DNA of 64,000 bases from assembly GCA_040755755.1 (NCBI GenBank), contig JBFLZW010000006.1, positions 1 through 64,000 on the forward strand, in the 5' to 3' direction. Both the position numbers and the translations under genes were made by a program. This DNA comes from a bacterium. Its GTDB lineage: Bacteria > SZUA-182 > DTGQ01. The notes beneath the pieces were generated by a model, which did no database searches, was not told the origin of the DNA, and worked only from the letters and a program-made list of their open reading frames with translations. This document shows positions 43,183-53,381 of the stretch, piece after piece (within the stretch, counting starts at the first letter, position 1; every line of letters begins with the position of its first letter).

Positions 43183-44001
43183 CTACTCAAGGATTTGGGA
43201 ACCGCTGGAATTCTGGTAGGCAATTTCATGGCCTGATGAATCGACAATGCTGATTGAAGGAGTGGCATTGGGCGTGCAAGTGACAATCTTGGCTATATTG
43301 CAGGCAATAAGGGTATATTGGTTGGTGAGGACCTGAAGGACCTGGGCCTTGTAATTTTGCGGGAGGAGCTTCCAGATGCTCGAGGCCTTCGTCTCCAGGC
43401 GCATGCCGGAATCGAGCATGGTATAATCCGTGAACAGGGTTTGCCCGAACTGCATCTGGGTCCTTGAATTAATCCGCTCAAGCAGGCCATCAATGAGGCT
43501 TTCCACGGACTCCGATGTACCGGCAGGATATTCCGGCATCGGCTGATTCAGGGGAGGGGGTGTCATTGCCGGTTTCGCTGCCGGAGACTGAGAAGGGGCG
43601 GGGGGAGTCTTTTCCTCCTGCCTGGCCTCTTGAGCCGGTTTTGGCGGATGATTATCAACATACTTCTTTTCTATCCAGCCTGTCTTTTCTCCCGGCATCT
43701 TGAGGCTATACCAGCCCTTTTCTTCTCCGGTCACAGCTATCCGGTCACCTTTTTTACCCTGCTGGAGGATCTGACCGCTTTCCTGGGGAAGAGACCTGAT
43801 TGTAGCCTCATCAGCATTGATGTAGAGATTCCTGACCCTTTTCGGCTTTTCTAGTTTCGAAGCAAGGGCTGGTTTTTTTTCACCGGATTCCGATTGAAAG
43901 GGTGCAGTTTGGTAAAAGAAGGTAACATAGCTGAGAAAAGCAATTACCAGGACAATGATAAACATCACAACCCAGAAAAGCTTATCGGCAAACCTAGACA
44001 T
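43183..44001 (-). CDS. Membrane-anchored bacterial SH3 domain protein
   Basis: 272 residues. One N-terminal membrane segment (FWVVMFIIVLVIAFLSYVTFF) anchors it, followed by a bacterial SH3 domain at about 57-115 (YINADEATIRSLPQESGQIL, KGDRIAVTGEEKGWYSLKM, WIEKKYV). A Pro-rich linker (about 120-165) leads to a C-terminal domain with no recognised family (FGQTLFTDYTMLDSGMRL, Cys pairs near 238 and 246). SH3b domains bind cell-wall peptides, so an envelope role is likely. Divergent from HU with 400 bp between. Confidence 0.75.
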   Translation of the reverse strand: MSRFADKLFWVVMFIIVLVIAFLSYVTFFYQTAPFQSESGEKKPALASKLEKPKRVRNLYINADEATIRSLPQESGQILQQGKKGDRIAVTGEEKGWYSLKMPGEKTGWIEKKYVDNHPPKPAQEARQEEKTPPAPSQSPAAKPAMTPPPLNQPMPEYPAGTSESVESLIDGLLERINSRTQMQFGQTLFTDYTMLDSGMRLETKASSIWKLLPQNYKAQVLQVLTNQYTLIACNIAKIVTCTPNATPSISIVDSSGHEIAYQNSSGSQILE

Positions 44002-44084
44002 ATGATCTCCTTGTTTGGATGATTTCCAGAGTATAAATTTATAATACTACCATAAACGTGTTCCCAAATGAAGGGGAAAATCAA

Positions 44085-44142
44085 TCAGTGGTCAGTGACC
44101 AGTGACCAGTGGTCAGTAAAGAGTGGTCAGGAGCCAGGAGAG
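44085..44142. repeat. CAGTGGTCAGTGACC short-repeat array
   Basis: About five units of CAGTGGTCAGTGACCAGTGA type followed by GGAGCCAGGAG. It lies between the SH3 gene and the HU promoter; the rest of 44002-44330 is AT-rich with no gene. Confidence 0.75.
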
Positions 44143-44334
44143 ACACAACATGGCGGTCTGACTCATGAGAGGTTCGTGACTAGCCGTGAAAGCAGGGAAA
44201 GCCCTTGATTGGCAGTCAATGACCAATAGTTAAATTTATCTATAAAACAGCAGGTTACATGATAATTCCTGAGCGACTGGCAATGCTGGACGGGTAAAGT
44301 GGATGGAAAACAACCCGATGATTGACGAAAAAGC

Positions 44335-44363
44335 TTGACAATACTGATCTCTTGGTATATTTA
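44335..44363 (+). promoter_or_regulatory. Sigma70-type promoter of the HU gene
   Basis: TTGACA (44335-44340), a 17-nt spacer and TATTTA (44358-44363). It lies 45 bp upstream of the HU start. Confidence 0.65.
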
Positions 44364-44407
44364 TACTGAAAAACCGTAACTCAAACAGGAAAGGAGGGAA
44401 TGAGTAG

Positions 44408-44680
44408 GTGAATAAGGCTGATTTGATAGATAAGATGGCTACAGAAGCAAACATTAGTAAAGCAGCCGCGGAAAAGGCACTGGGAGCTCTGACCGATGGG
44501 ATTAAGACTGCCCTGCAGAAAGGAGAGCCCGTTACTTTGATTGGTTTTGGTACTTATTCCGTGACTGAGCGTAAAGCCCGGACCGGCAGAAATCCACAGA
44601 CAGGTGAGGAGTTGCAGATCCCCGCAAAAAAGGCTATTAAATTTAAAGCGGGAAAAGGCTTGAGAGACGCGGTGGAGTAA
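44408..44680 (+). CDS. hup: HU-family DNA-binding protein
   Basis: 90 residues, the exact family length, from a GTG at 44408 with AAAGGAGG upstream. NKADLIDKMA, GFGTYSVTERKARTGRNPQTGE and IPAKKAIKFKAGKGLRDAV are the conserved HU features, including the DNA-intercalating Pro in the beta arm (RNPQTG). A nucleoid-bending histone-like protein. It has its own promoter and a terminator, so it is monocistronic. Confidence 0.95.
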   Translation: MNKADLIDKMATEANISKAAAEKALGALTDGIKTALQKGEPVTLIGFGTYSVTERKARTGRNPQTGEELQIPAKKAIKFKAGKGLRDAVE

Positions 44681-44701
44681 AAAGTTGGAAAGGTAATTCG
44701 A

Positions 44702-44746
44702 GGGGGGTAACAATGAGGGTATGAGTGGGGAGTTACCCCCCTTTTT
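44702..44746 (+). terminator. Rho-independent terminator after HU
   Basis: GGGGGGTAAC (44702-44711) and GTTACCCCCC (44732-44741) with a 20-nt loop, followed by TTTTT. Confidence 0.8.
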
Positions 44747-44807
44747 CTCTGGATTGAGATTAATCAGCGACTGGTAATCCGCAACTTAACCAAAGAGTTA
44801 CGAAGGC

Positions 44808-46307
44808 GTGAATACAGCAGGAAAAAAGCTTTATCAGCTCTCCCTCCATGAAGCGTCCCGAATGCTTCGGGAGAGGGAGATTTCATCCGTCGAGTTGGTA
44901 AACTCGGTTCTCGAACGGATCGAAGAGGTCGATCACCTCTATCGTGGTTATCTAACGGTAGATGCAAAAGGGGCACGGGACCAGGCACGGCAGGCTGACC
45001 GGATGCTGGCCGATTCAGGTGGATGTCCGCTGCTGGCGGGCATCCCGATTGCAGTCAAGGATAATATCTGCACCCGGGGAGTGAGAACGACCTGCGCCTC
45101 AAAGATCCTGAGTAATTTTATCCCTCCTTATGAAGCTACCGTAATCAGAAAGCTTCGGGATCAGGGGGCAGTCATTGTCGGCAAAACGAATCTGGATGAA
45201 TTTGCCATGGGTGCCTCCACGGAAACTTCCCATTTTGGCTGCACCGCAAATCCCTGGGATCTTGCACGGGTTGCGGGCGGCTCAAGCGGCGGGTCCGCAG
45301 CCGCTGTGGCTGCGGATGCAGCCATCTCCTCCCTGGGGTCTGATACCGGCGGATCAATCCGCCAGCCGGCGAGCTTCTGCGGGGTGGTTGGTTTAAAACC
45401 TACCTATGGCCGGGTTTCCCGATTCGGCCTGGTGGCTTACGCTTCCTCCCTTGACCAGATTGGCCCCATTACCAAAGATGTTACCGACAGCGCCATGATG
45501 CTGGAAGTCATCAGCGGGTACGACCCTCATGATTCAACCTCCGTCGATAAACCTGTTCCCGCCTTTCAGAAATCTTTAATCAGTGACATACGGGGAATGA
45601 AAATCGGCCTGCCCGTGGAATATTTCCAGGAGGGACTGGATAAGGAGGTAGAGCAGCGTGTCCGTGATGCTGTCTCTCTCTTGCAGAACCTGGGTGCGGA
45701 GGTTGAAGAGGTGAGGATGCCTCATACCGAATATGCCGTGGCCACCTATTATATTCTGGCTACAGCCGAGGCCAGTGCGAATCTGGCCCGGTATGACGGA
45801 GTCAAATACGGATTTCGGGAAGAAAACTTCTCAAATCTCATTGAATTGTATGAAAATACAAGGCAGGGCGGATTCGGGTCGGAGGTCAAGCGGCGGATCA
45901 TGCTGGGAACCTACGCCTTAAGCTCCGGGTATTATGATGCCTATTACCTGAAGGCCCAGAAAGTCAGGACTCTGATCAAGCAGGATTTTGAAGAGGCGTG
46001 TAAAAAATTCGATTGTCTGGTTACTCCCACCTCACCTGTTCCCGCTTTTGGCATCGGAGAAAAAATCGACGATCCTTTGCAGATGTATTTGCTCGATATC
46101 TATACTATTTCGGCTAATCTGGCCGGTGTTCCCGCTGTTTCAATACCCTGCGGTTTTTCCAGCCAGGGAATGCCCATCGGCCTGCAAATTCTGACCGGTC
46201 ATTTCCAGGAAGAGAAAATACTTCGGGTTGCCTATACTTTCGAGCAAAATACCGACTACCATAAGCAGCGCCCTGACATTCGTCGGATGCCGGGAAATTC
46301 TGAGTGA
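44808..46307 (+). CDS. gatA: Glutamyl-tRNA(Gln)/aspartyl-tRNA(Asn) amidotransferase subunit A
   Basis: 499 residues from a GTG at 44808 with a weak ribosome site. The amidase Ser-cisSer-Lys triad is Lys84 (VKDNI), Ser159 (GGSSGGS) and Ser183 (TGGSIRQP), spaced exactly as in GatA. The subunit releases ammonia from glutamine for transamidation of mischarged tRNA. gatB follows 24 nt later. gatC is not adjacent and must lie elsewhere, as happens in many genomes. Confidence 0.96.
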   Translation: MNTAGKKLYQLSLHEASRMLREREISSVELVNSVLERIEEVDHLYRGYLTVDAKGARDQARQADRMLADSGGCPLLAGIPIAVKDNICTRGVRTTCASKILSNFIPPYEATVIRKLRDQGAVIVGKTNLDEFAMGASTETSHFGCTANPWDLARVAGGSSGGSAAAVAADAAISSLGSDTGGSIRQPASFCGVVGLKPTYGRVSRFGLVAYASSLDQIGPITKDVTDSAMMLEVISGYDPHDSTSVDKPVPAFQKSLISDIRGMKIGLPVEYFQEGLDKEVEQRVRDAVSLLQNLGAEVEEVRMPHTEYAVATYYILATAEASANLARYDGVKYGFREENFSNLIELYENTRQGGFGSEVKRRIMLGTYALSSGYYDAYYLKAQKVRTLIKQDFEEACKKFDCLVTPTSPVPAFGIGEKIDDPLQMYLLDIYTISANLAGVPAVSIPCGFSSQGMPIGLQILTGHFQEEKILRVAYTFEQNTDYHKQRPDIRRMPGNSE

Positions 46308-46331
46308 AGGTGCTGTAAGATAAGGAATTCC

Positions 46332-47783
46332 ATGAACTACGAAGCAATTATCGGGCTGGAGGTTCATGCCCAGCTCCTGACCAGATCGAAAATCTTCTGC
46401 ACGTGCAGCACAAGCTTCGGCGGCCTGCCGAATTCGCAGGTCTGCCCGGTTTGCCTGGGTTATCCGGGAGTGCTTCCCGTGCTCAACCGCCGGGTTGTGG
46501 AATATGCGGTCAAGGCTGCTCTGGCCTTGAATTGCCGGATCAATGAGTGGTGCAGGTTCGACCGGAAGAATTATTTCTATCCGGATCTGCCCAAAGCCTA
46601 TCAGATATCCCAGTTTGCCGCCCCTCTGGCTGAACACGGGTTTATCGAGATTATCGGCGAAGGCGACCAGGTCAGGAAGATCGGTATTACCCGCCTCCAT
46701 ATGGAGGAGGATGCCGGGAAACTGGTTCATGCGGAAGAATATGTTTCCACCAATAAAAGTTATGTCGATTTCAACCGGACCGGTGTTCCCCTGATCGAGA
46801 TCGTCAGTGAGCCAGATCTTCGCAGCCCGAAAGAAGCCAGGGAATACCTCCAGAAGCTGCGAAACATCCTCCAGTACCTGGGGGTTTGCGATGGCAATAT
46901 GGAAGAGGGGAGCCTGCGGTGTGATGCCAACGTATCCATCAGACCGCAGGGCTCGGAAAAGCTTGGGACCAAAGCCGAGATAAAAAATTTAAACTCTTTT
47001 CGCTTCCTCCACAAAGCCCTGGAATATGAAATTGAACGACAGACCGCTCTGGCGGAAGCGGGAGAGCCGATTATCCAGGAAACCCGGCTGTGGGATACCG
47101 AACAGAACCGAACCGTTTCCATGCGCAGCAAGGAAGAGGCTCACGATTACCGGTATTTCCCCGAACCGGATCTGGTCCCCCTGCAGGTAACCCCTGAATG
47201 GATCGAGCAGATTCGCTCCAGCCTGCCGGAATTGCCGGAAGCCAAGGTAGAGCGGTTCATCCGGGATTATCAGATTCCGCGGTATGATGCTGAAGTATTG
47301 AGTGCGTCCCAATCCCTGGCGGATTATTACGAGCAGTGTGTGACACTGTTTCCTCATCCCAAGGTGGTCAGCAATTGGGTCATGGGAGATATTCTGCGGG
47401 AGCTGAACAGCCGGAATATCGATATTTCGAATAATCCGGTAGGTCCACAAGCACTGGCTGAGTTGCTGAAAATGATTGAACAGGGTATAATAAGTAATAA
47501 AATAGCAAAATCGCTCTTCGAAGAAATGTTCGATACCGGCAAATCCGCCGAAGTGATTGTCCGCGAAAAAGGGCTTGTCCAAATTTCTGATGAGAATGAA
47601 CTGGAAAAAATCGTTGACCGCATTATGACCGAGAATCCCACGGTTGTTGAAGACTGGAAAAAGGGGAAAAAACAGGCGCTGGGTTTTTTGGTAGGGCAGG
47701 TGATGAAAGCAACTTCCGGTAAAGCGAATCCATCGATGGTCAACGAAATATTACGAAAGAAACTCACTATCGACTTCCGGTAA
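46332..47783 (+). CDS. gatB: Glutamyl-tRNA(Gln)/aspartyl-tRNA(Asn) amidotransferase subunit B
   Basis: 483 residues. [12 protein letters not shown], the Zn-site pair [18 protein letters not shown], and [22 protein letters not shown] and [10 protein letters not shown] are GatB hallmarks. A C-terminal YqeY/tail domain closes with [13 protein letters not shown]. It phosphorylates and transamidates Glu/Asp on the tRNA. Cotranscribed with gatA. The M23 peptidase gene starts 6 nt after its stop. Confidence 0.97.
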   Translation: MNYEAIIGLEVHAQLLTRSKIFCTCSTSFGGLPNSQVCPVCLGYPGVLPVLNRRVVEYAVKAALALNCRINEWCRFDRKNYFYPDLPKAYQISQFAAPLAEHGFIEIIGEGDQVRKIGITRLHMEEDAGKLVHAEEYVSTNKSYVDFNRTGVPLIEIVSEPDLRSPKEAREYLQKLRNILQYLGVCDGNMEEGSLRCDANVSIRPQGSEKLGTKAEIKNLNSFRFLHKALEYEIERQTALAEAGEPIIQETRLWDTEQNRTVSMRSKEEAHDYRYFPEPDLVPLQVTPEWIEQIRSSLPELPEAKVERFIRDYQIPRYDAEVLSASQSLADYYEQCVTLFPHPKVVSNWVMGDILRELNSRNIDISNNPVGPQALAELLKMIEQGIISNKIAKSLFEEMFDTGKSAEVIVREKGLVQISDENELEKIVDRIMTENPTVVEDWKKGKKQALGFLVGQVMKATSGKANPSMVNEILRKKLTIDFR

Positions 47784-47789
47784 TTTAGC

Positions 47790-49202
47790 GTGGTATTATA
47801 TCAGCCGTTTCAAAATAGAGATCAAAAAAAACGGGGCAGAAAGAACAGTCTGCGGCTATTCCTTTTTCTTACCCTCTGTATTCTGGCCAGTATCTCTCTG
47901 GCCATGATGTTCTCCTCGTTCCCCTCCAGAATGAATTCTCCAGAGATGGAAGGGGATGAGCAGGATTTATCCTTTGCCCACTCTTTGCCCGGGATGCTGC
48001 CTTCCTCCGTTATCCCGCCGATAGGTCCGCAGGTAGCGGAAGCAAAAATCAAACTCGAAAAGAAACAATTCCGCAAGGTGGATGGCGTTCTGGAAAAAGG
48101 GGATACGCTGTACAGCTCCCTGCTCGATAAAAATATCAAAAAATCCACCATTCATACCATCATCGAGCATCTGCGGCCCATGATGCCTTTCAGTGCGGTC
48201 ATGCCGGGCGATACCTTTATTCTGACCCTCGATACGGAAGAAAACCTCCATCGTTTCGAATACCGCACCGGACCCATCGAGACCTATATTGTCGAGCGGG
48301 GCATGGATGGGAAGTTTGACAGCTTCAGAAAAAAGGTGGAGCTTGAAAAATACTGGGTCGCTCTCTCCGGGCGGATGGAGGATTCGCTTTTTAAATCCGT
48401 TATGGCCATAAGCGGGGATGCTACCCTGGCTACGAAATTTGCCGATATCTTTGCCTGGAAAATCGACTTCCATAATGAGCTCAAAAAGGGCGACAAGTTC
48501 AGACTGGTAGTGGAAAAGTACCTCTTAAAGGGCGAATTCATTCAATATGGCGAGATACTGGCCGCCGAATACAATGGTGCCTGCGGACTGCATCAGGCCA
48601 TTCTCTTCGAGGATGGGTTCGGCAGCAGCGGCTATTACGACTTGAAAGGAGTTTCCCTGCGCAGGGCTTTCCTGCGTGCCCCCCTGCAATTCAACTACAT
48701 CAGTTCAGGATACACCTACCACCGGCTCCACCCCATTCTTGGCTGTATCCGGCCTCACCTGGGGATCGATTACGCAGCACCAGCAGGAACGCCGGTATGG
48801 GCAGTGGCCGATGGAACCATCGTCTCTGCCCGGTATGAGGGAGGCAATGGAAATCAGGTGGTCATCCGGCACATGAACGGGTATCAGACCTACTATAACC
48901 ATCTCTCCGGCTTTGGCAAAGGGATAAAGAGAGGTGCCCGAGTCCGGCAAAAACAGGTGATCGGCTATGTCGGCACAACCGGCCTGTCAACCGGCCCTCA
49001 TCTGGATTACCGGATAAAGCATCACGATGAGAATATCAATCCCCTGAAAGCCGATTTTCCCAATGGTCAGAAGCTGGAGCTGGCCAGTAAGAGAGAATTC
49101 AACAAGCTTGCCTATAACCTGCTGCACTTTATGTATGCCAACCAGAAGGAAAAATGGATCTGCAAGGTCCTGACCCACGACCAGAAAGCCCTGGTAAAAT
49201 AA
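47790..49202 (+). CDS. M23 family metallopeptidase (cell-wall endopeptidase)
   Basis: 470 residues from a GTG directly after gatB. An N-terminal membrane anchor (RLFLFLTLCILASISLAMMF) is followed by an OapA/LysM-like region (LEKGDTLYSSLLDKN) and a C-terminal LytM domain. Zn ligands HLGIDYAAPAGTPV (His and Asp) are present. The final motif is GPHLDYRI, where an Asp replaces the second His of the usual HxH. An Asp ligand is plausible and this variant occurs in other bacteria. It probably cuts peptidoglycan cross-links in the periplasm. Confidence 0.85.
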   Translation: MVLYQPFQNRDQKKRGRKNSLRLFLFLTLCILASISLAMMFSSFPSRMNSPEMEGDEQDLSFAHSLPGMLPSSVIPPIGPQVAEAKIKLEKKQFRKVDGVLEKGDTLYSSLLDKNIKKSTIHTIIEHLRPMMPFSAVMPGDTFILTLDTEENLHRFEYRTGPIETYIVERGMDGKFDSFRKKVELEKYWVALSGRMEDSLFKSVMAISGDATLATKFADIFAWKIDFHNELKKGDKFRLVVEKYLLKGEFIQYGEILAAEYNGACGLHQAILFEDGFGSSGYYDLKGVSLRRAFLRAPLQFNYISSGYTYHRLHPILGCIRPHLGIDYAAPAGTPVWAVADGTIVSARYEGGNGNQVVIRHMNGYQTYYNHLSGFGKGIKRGARVRQKQVIGYVGTTGLSTGPHLDYRIKHHDENINPLKADFPNGQKLELASKREFNKLAYNLLHFMYANQKEKWICKVLTHDQKALVK

Positions 49203-49282
49203 GGGCGACAAAACCAATCATAAAAACACGGGAAAGAGTATTTTCTCTATAGTTAATCCGTTTTATTCCCCAACAGCTACAA

Positions 49283-49702
49283 ATGGCTCAAGACCTGAAC
49301 TATTGGGAGCCGAACGATCCCTATTTCAGTAATCAGTGGCATCTCAAAAATACGAATGATTATGCAGCGGATGTGGACGCCAGCCGGGCGTGGGATCTTA
49401 CCAGAGGTGATCCTAATATCATAGTAGCGGTCATAAACAGTGGAATACAAACGAACCATCCTGACCTTTCCGCCAATATCTGGACCAATCTGAATGAGAT
49501 ACCAGCTAATGGCCTGGATGATGATGGCAATGGATGCGTAGATGATGTACATGGCTGGAATTTCTATAACCGCAATGGTACTACCACATCATATAGTGAT
49601 ACTACAGCAGTTCCAGGCACTACGTACTACTCTTGGGTAAAAGCGAAAAACGAGCGTGTTGAAAGCGACTTTAGCCCTTACAATACAGGCTGGCGCGCTT
49701 AG
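49283..49702 (+). pseudogene. Subtilisin (S8) protease remnant fused to a FN3-like tail
   Basis: 139 codons. The first 90 residues match the N-terminal part of S8 proteases (SNQWHLKNTNDYAADVDASR, AWDLTRGDPNIIVAV, HPDLSANIW, DDDGNGCVDD). The catalytic Asp motif D-[ST]-G is INSGI with Asn52. The frame then jumps to SYSDTTAVPGTTYYSWVKAK, a fibronectin-type repeat, so the His and Ser parts are deleted. There is no signal sequence or ribosome site. A dead, internally deleted gene. Confidence 0.75.
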
Positions 49703-49897
49703 AAGTCCATATTTATCCCGGAGAGAGTATTCAGACCGGCAGGAGCAATATCCAGTCGGAATTTATTGCAGCATTCATCACCGGGCATTGATCATTGCCC
49801 CATAGCAAAAATTCAACCCTTTCCTGGGGAAAAAGGCGGGAGAGGAGGGGTGAAATCACCCCTCCTCCTTGAATGCATATCGGGAGAGAGCACAGGA

Positions 49898-51229
49898 TCA
49901 GGGATGATCGGTAACGATCAATTCCTTCACCGGCTTGCCATCGCTCCATTCTCCCATGAAGCGTTGCTGCGGGGTATTGCCAAGCGCATATTCCCTGTTC
50001 TTTCCATAGAAGGCCGCATCAGTCAGCGCATCAAACAGTTTCCAGGTGCAGTAATAGTCCAGGGCATTGGTACCCATCAGCGGTATAAAGCTACCCATAT
50101 CCAAAGCTGCGGTGGCAGAAGGAGCTGGCAGCAGGATGCCGGACTCGGCCATAATGCTGATCGGGTCAGGCCAAAGGGTTGCCGGGTCTACCGGAGTGTC
50201 GGACTGTAACTGGCTGGCAAGGTTTTCAAAGTATGACCAGAAGATGCCGCCAAAATCCGGAGTAGTGCCCTCAGCGTCCGGCAGCAGGCTGCTAAAATCC
50301 GGCCCCAGGTTATAGTCGTTCAGATATGGTCTTAAGCCGATGGGAACAAGATTTCCATAATCAGGCATTATTCTGCCGGGATCAGGCAGAAAGTCGCCGA
50401 CCAAAGCCAGACATGTCGGGGCAAAGTGGCCTGCACTCAAGCCGGGCAGACCATGATTGTCCGAAACCATGATAATGTAGTCTTTGTTCTCAAGGGGAAT
50501 CTGGGGGGTGCGCCGGAATATCTTCTTGGCATCCCTGTTACCCACGACCAGGTCACGATCACCCACAACCGTGAGCAGGAGGGTTTCGGGAGGAATCAAA
50601 GACAGATCTTCCAGAGGCATGGCCGGGGTAACACCCGGCTGAACGGACATGACCGCTCTGGGGGTGGGTAAGCCCGACCTTTCAGCCAGGGCAGCGATAT
50701 TGACGGTCAACAGGCCTCCGTAGGAATGCCCGACAGTGGCAAATTTGTCAAGGTCAGGTTTGACATGACCCGGGCTTTTGAGCACCTCAAGGGCATCCTG
50801 CACTGCCTTGATACAGTTGGAGGTGTATCTGAAAGATCCGCCAATCATGGACATCAATGACTGATATTTCGGATAAACCACGATATTTCCTCTTTTGACA
50901 ATATGCTCGATCCAGGCACCATATGAGGCGGGATTTGTACCTCCATAGCCGTGGGTAAACACTATCAGAGGGGCGGTGTCTGGCTGCGGTCCGCCAGGTT
51001 CGAAAATATAATACTGCAAGTCGCCGAAACCATGAATCGAGGTACGGACAGACCGGTGGGCATATTGAGCTCCTCCGGGTCCAGTTGATGGTTGTCTGGG
51101 TGGGATTGCTGCCAGCGCATCGGTCATGCTGAGGACAAAAATCATCAGAAGGGAGAAAAGGACAGTTGTTTTCGCGAAGTTCACAAGAGAATGTCTGCAT
51201 CTGCGGATTTCATCATTTCCTGCTGTCAT
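49898..51229 (-). CDS. Secreted alpha/beta hydrolase (chlorophyllase/PET-hydrolase-like fold)
   Basis: 443 residues with an N-terminal hydrophobic signal (TTVLFSLLMIFVLSMTDALA, cleavage likely after AxA at about 41). Oxyanion motif THGYGG (92-97), nucleophile Ser169 in GHSYGG, acid Asp224 or Asp226 in VVGDRD, and His259 in DNHGLPG complete a hydrolase triad. After about residue 280 an unusual Asp/Pro-rich insertion (about 100 residues with repeated PDFG/PDYG-type motifs) precedes a C-terminal segment with WKLFDALTDAAFYG. The substrate is unknown. Confidence 0.75.
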   Translation of the reverse strand: MTAGNDEIRRCRHSLVNFAKTTVLFSLLMIFVLSMTDALAAIPPRQPSTGPGGAQYAHRSVRTSIHGFGDLQYYIFEPGGPQPDTAPLIVFTHGYGGTNPASYGAWIEHIVKRGNIVVYPKYQSLMSMIGGSFRYTSNCIKAVQDALEVLKSPGHVKPDLDKFATVGHSYGGLLTVNIAALAERSGLPTPRAVMSVQPGVTPAMPLEDLSLIPPETLLLTVVGDRDLVVGNRDAKKIFRRTPQIPLENKDYIIMVSDNHGLPGLSAGHFAPTCLALVGDFLPDPGRIMPDYGNLVPIGLRPYLNDYNLGPDFSSLLPDAEGTTPDFGGIFWSYFENLASQLQSDTPVDPATLWPDPISIMAESGILLPAPSATAALDMGSFIPLMGTNALDYYCTWKLFDALTDAAFYGKNREYALGNTPQQRFMGEWSDGKPVKELIVTDHP

Positions 51230-51801
51230 TATCAGTCTCCTCGCTCGTGGAAGCGGAACGGTTAATAGGTTGTAGATACCGAATGAAATTGGTCACTGGA
51301 ACGTCAACTGAACCACGGGCAGCCTGAACCTTATTCTTACCTGAACCCGGTTTTATTGGCCTCTTAATCTGTCGTTAACCCGGAAGTTATCTGAAAAAAA
51401 CCCGAGGCATTAATTTGTGGCAGAGTTTTTCGTATGTTCTCACCCCCTTTAGTATCTTGTGGGATTCGCCGATAAGCTCTTTTTCTGTCTGTAGTGCACA
51501 TGTTGAGCACTATGGATGCTAAAAGGTAGGTGAAAGAGCAATAAATCAGCAGCTATTATTAGTATGAATTACATACCTTCCTTATCGATTGCCGGAATAG
51601 AGAGCTTCGGGTGATATATCATGGCTTATTTTTCTTGACGATAATCAGGCAGGATATTGGTAAAAAATACATCAAAACTCCTCCGGAAAAGCAATCTCCC
51701 CCAGAGATCACAAAGACACAGAGAACAAGATTAGGTATTTCTTTGTCTCTCTGTGCCTTTGTCCCTGAGTAGTTATGATTTCATTGCCTTAGCTTCATGC
51801 T
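51230..51801. other. Intergenic region between two secreted-protein genes
   Basis: 572 bp. I see no gene. A CTACTCAGG-type unit occupies about 51740-51777 next to the stop of the propeller gene, with AAAGACACAGAGA just 5' of it that can pair with TCTCTGTGCCTTTGTC. Confidence 0.6.
51740..51777. repeat. CTACTCAGG-type unit 3' of the propeller gene
   Basis: On the minus strand it reads ATAACTACTCAGGGACAAAG and continues with GCACAGAGAGACAAAG. Third copy of this unit class, again downstream of a minus-strand gene. Confidence 0.65.
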
Positions 51802-53166
51802 TTATTGAAGCTCCCAGACTTCACACCCGACGTCGTTACCCATAATAGATAATGCTCCCAGTAATTTGGGGTCCGGGGCTGCGAAACTCAGGACGGTGGC
51901 CGTACCTGCATACAGGTTTCCTCTGAAAACGCAGAACGACCGGATACCGAAGTTTTTGGGTATATGGATAATTGAGGCAGGTATAATTTCCCCATCGAAG
52001 CCATCGTGGACAAGATTGTAAAAAGTCCCGGCATTACCGGAATCGGAAGCCCAGATTTGTGCTCCGGTTACTTTCGGTAACGTCTTGGGGCCTACATTGA
52101 AAGTACCGATAAACAGCCTGTTTTTAAAGGGGATCATTCGCCAGACATAGGTGTTATTTTTCTCTCCCAGACTGAAAAAGTCGACAACCTTTTCCCAGTG
52201 AGCTCCATCGGCTGTTCTCCAGACAGAGCTATTCGAATTGGCACTTTCTGTCCCAAGGTACAAATGTCCTTTGAATACAGCGGTCGAAGTGACGGCATCG
52301 TTGAGCAGGTTTTCACGATCATGCTGACTGAAGCCCATCCCGTTTCCGTAGGGGTCGTTTTCACCCACAACCTTTTCCCAGTTTTCTCCATCACTGCTTC
52401 GGAATATCTCAAAGGCTCCGGGAGTGGGGCCAATGAGCCCGAACATTTCCATCTCCATGTCTTGAGATTCTTCCGAATAGGTTTCCATGTTTTTCAAACC
52501 GCGAAGGCTTTGGATATTGAGGTCTGCGGTCCAGGTAAAGGCATAGAGCTGGTCATTGAAAACGGCCAGTTCCCCGATCAGGACATTATTGGTGATCAGT
52601 CTGCCAGACATTTCCCTGACCTTGGTGCTTCCAAAGTCCGGATTGGTTCTAACCAGCCTCCAATTAAATCCATCCCTGCTTCGAAAGAGCTGAGCCGTAT
52701 CACTTCCCGTTCCTGCGTAAAGGTAATCTCCGAACCGGGTCATGCAGCGGACGGTGAAATTTTCCCGGTTTCCCAGTCCCGCCCTGGCCACAGTGATCCA
52801 TCTTTTCCCATTCTCCGTCCGCAGGATCATTGCTCCGAGTACATTGAATGCGCAGGCGTATAATGCATTATCTCCATCGGCATACAGGTAGCGTATGCCC
52901 CATGATTGGTCGGCAGGAGACTTATAAACCCGCTCCCAGCTATCCGGCTGTCCGCTGCTGCTCCTCCAGATTTCAGCCCCGGTCAAGCCATTGAGGGTAC
53001 CAACATAGAGCTTTCCCTGGAACACGGTCATGCTCCAGGCGTAATCGTTAGCCGGGTTTCCGAACCCCTTGTCAACGACTTTGCTCCAGGATTCGGCCCT
53101 GGAATAATTGGAGATACAAAGAACCAGTACGATGGCTGCCATGATTGTCCTGATACCCTTTCTCAT
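51802..53166 (-). CDS. Secreted beta-propeller-like protein of unknown function
   Basis: 454 residues with a clear signal peptide (MAAIVLVLCISNYSRAE, cleavage near Ala-Glu). The rest is repeated units of about 50-60 residues with the pattern GxLYVGTxN, IWRSSxG and W-x-V, for example MTVFQGKLYVGTLNG, YLYAGTGSDT and HLYLGTES. This indicates six or seven propeller blades of the sialidase/BNR type. Asp-box-like SxDGxNW occurs (SRDGFNWRLV, SSDGENWEKV). No catalytic residues of sialidases are seen, so a binding role is more likely than hydrolysis. A 280-bp gap with a good promoter for rrf2 lies upstream. Confidence 0.7.
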   Translation of the reverse strand: MRKGIRTIMAAIVLVLCISNYSRAESWSKVVDKGFGNPANDYAWSMTVFQGKLYVGTLNGLTGAEIWRSSSGQPDSWERVYKSPADQSWGIRYLYADGDNALYACAFNVLGAMILRTENGKRWITVARAGLGNRENFTVRCMTRFGDYLYAGTGSDTAQLFRSRDGFNWRLVRTNPDFGSTKVREMSGRLITNNVLIGELAVFNDQLYAFTWTADLNIQSLRGLKNMETYSEESQDMEMEMFGLIGPTPGAFEIFRSSDGENWEKVVGENDPYGNGMGFSQHDRENLLNDAVTSTAVFKGHLYLGTESANSNSSVWRTADGAHWEKVVDFFSLGEKNNTYVWRMIPFKNRLFIGTFNVGPKTLPKVTGAQIWASDSGNAGTFYNLVHDGFDGEIIPASIIHIPKNFGIRSFCVFRGNLYAGTATVLSFAAPDPKLLGALSIMGNDVGCEVWELQ

Positions 53167-53352
53167 ATTATTTTCCCCTATAATAGTATTATTTTTAGAA
53201 ATAATAAGTAAAATACTAATGTATACACTTACCTATTTTATGTTCTTTTCGTACATTCAGGAAATTAATCCTTACGATATTTTAATTATTTTTACGAAAA
53301 TTTGTTGGTTAAATAGAAACTGAGGGTGGGAATTGTCTGACACATTTTACCC

Positions 53353-53381
53353 TTGACATTCTTTAAGAGGCAGTCTATATT
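53353..53381 (+). promoter_or_regulatory. Consensus promoter upstream of the Rrf2 gene
   Basis: TTGACA (53353-53358), exactly 17 nt, TATATT (53376-53381). The AT-rich palindrome-like stretch that follows (TTTATATTGTTTATAAA) could be an autoregulatory Rrf2 operator. Confidence 0.75.

Noticed and set aside
44684-44807. Possible gatC upstream of gatA
   Set aside because: The 124-bp gap holds only the HU terminator; there is no room for gatC.
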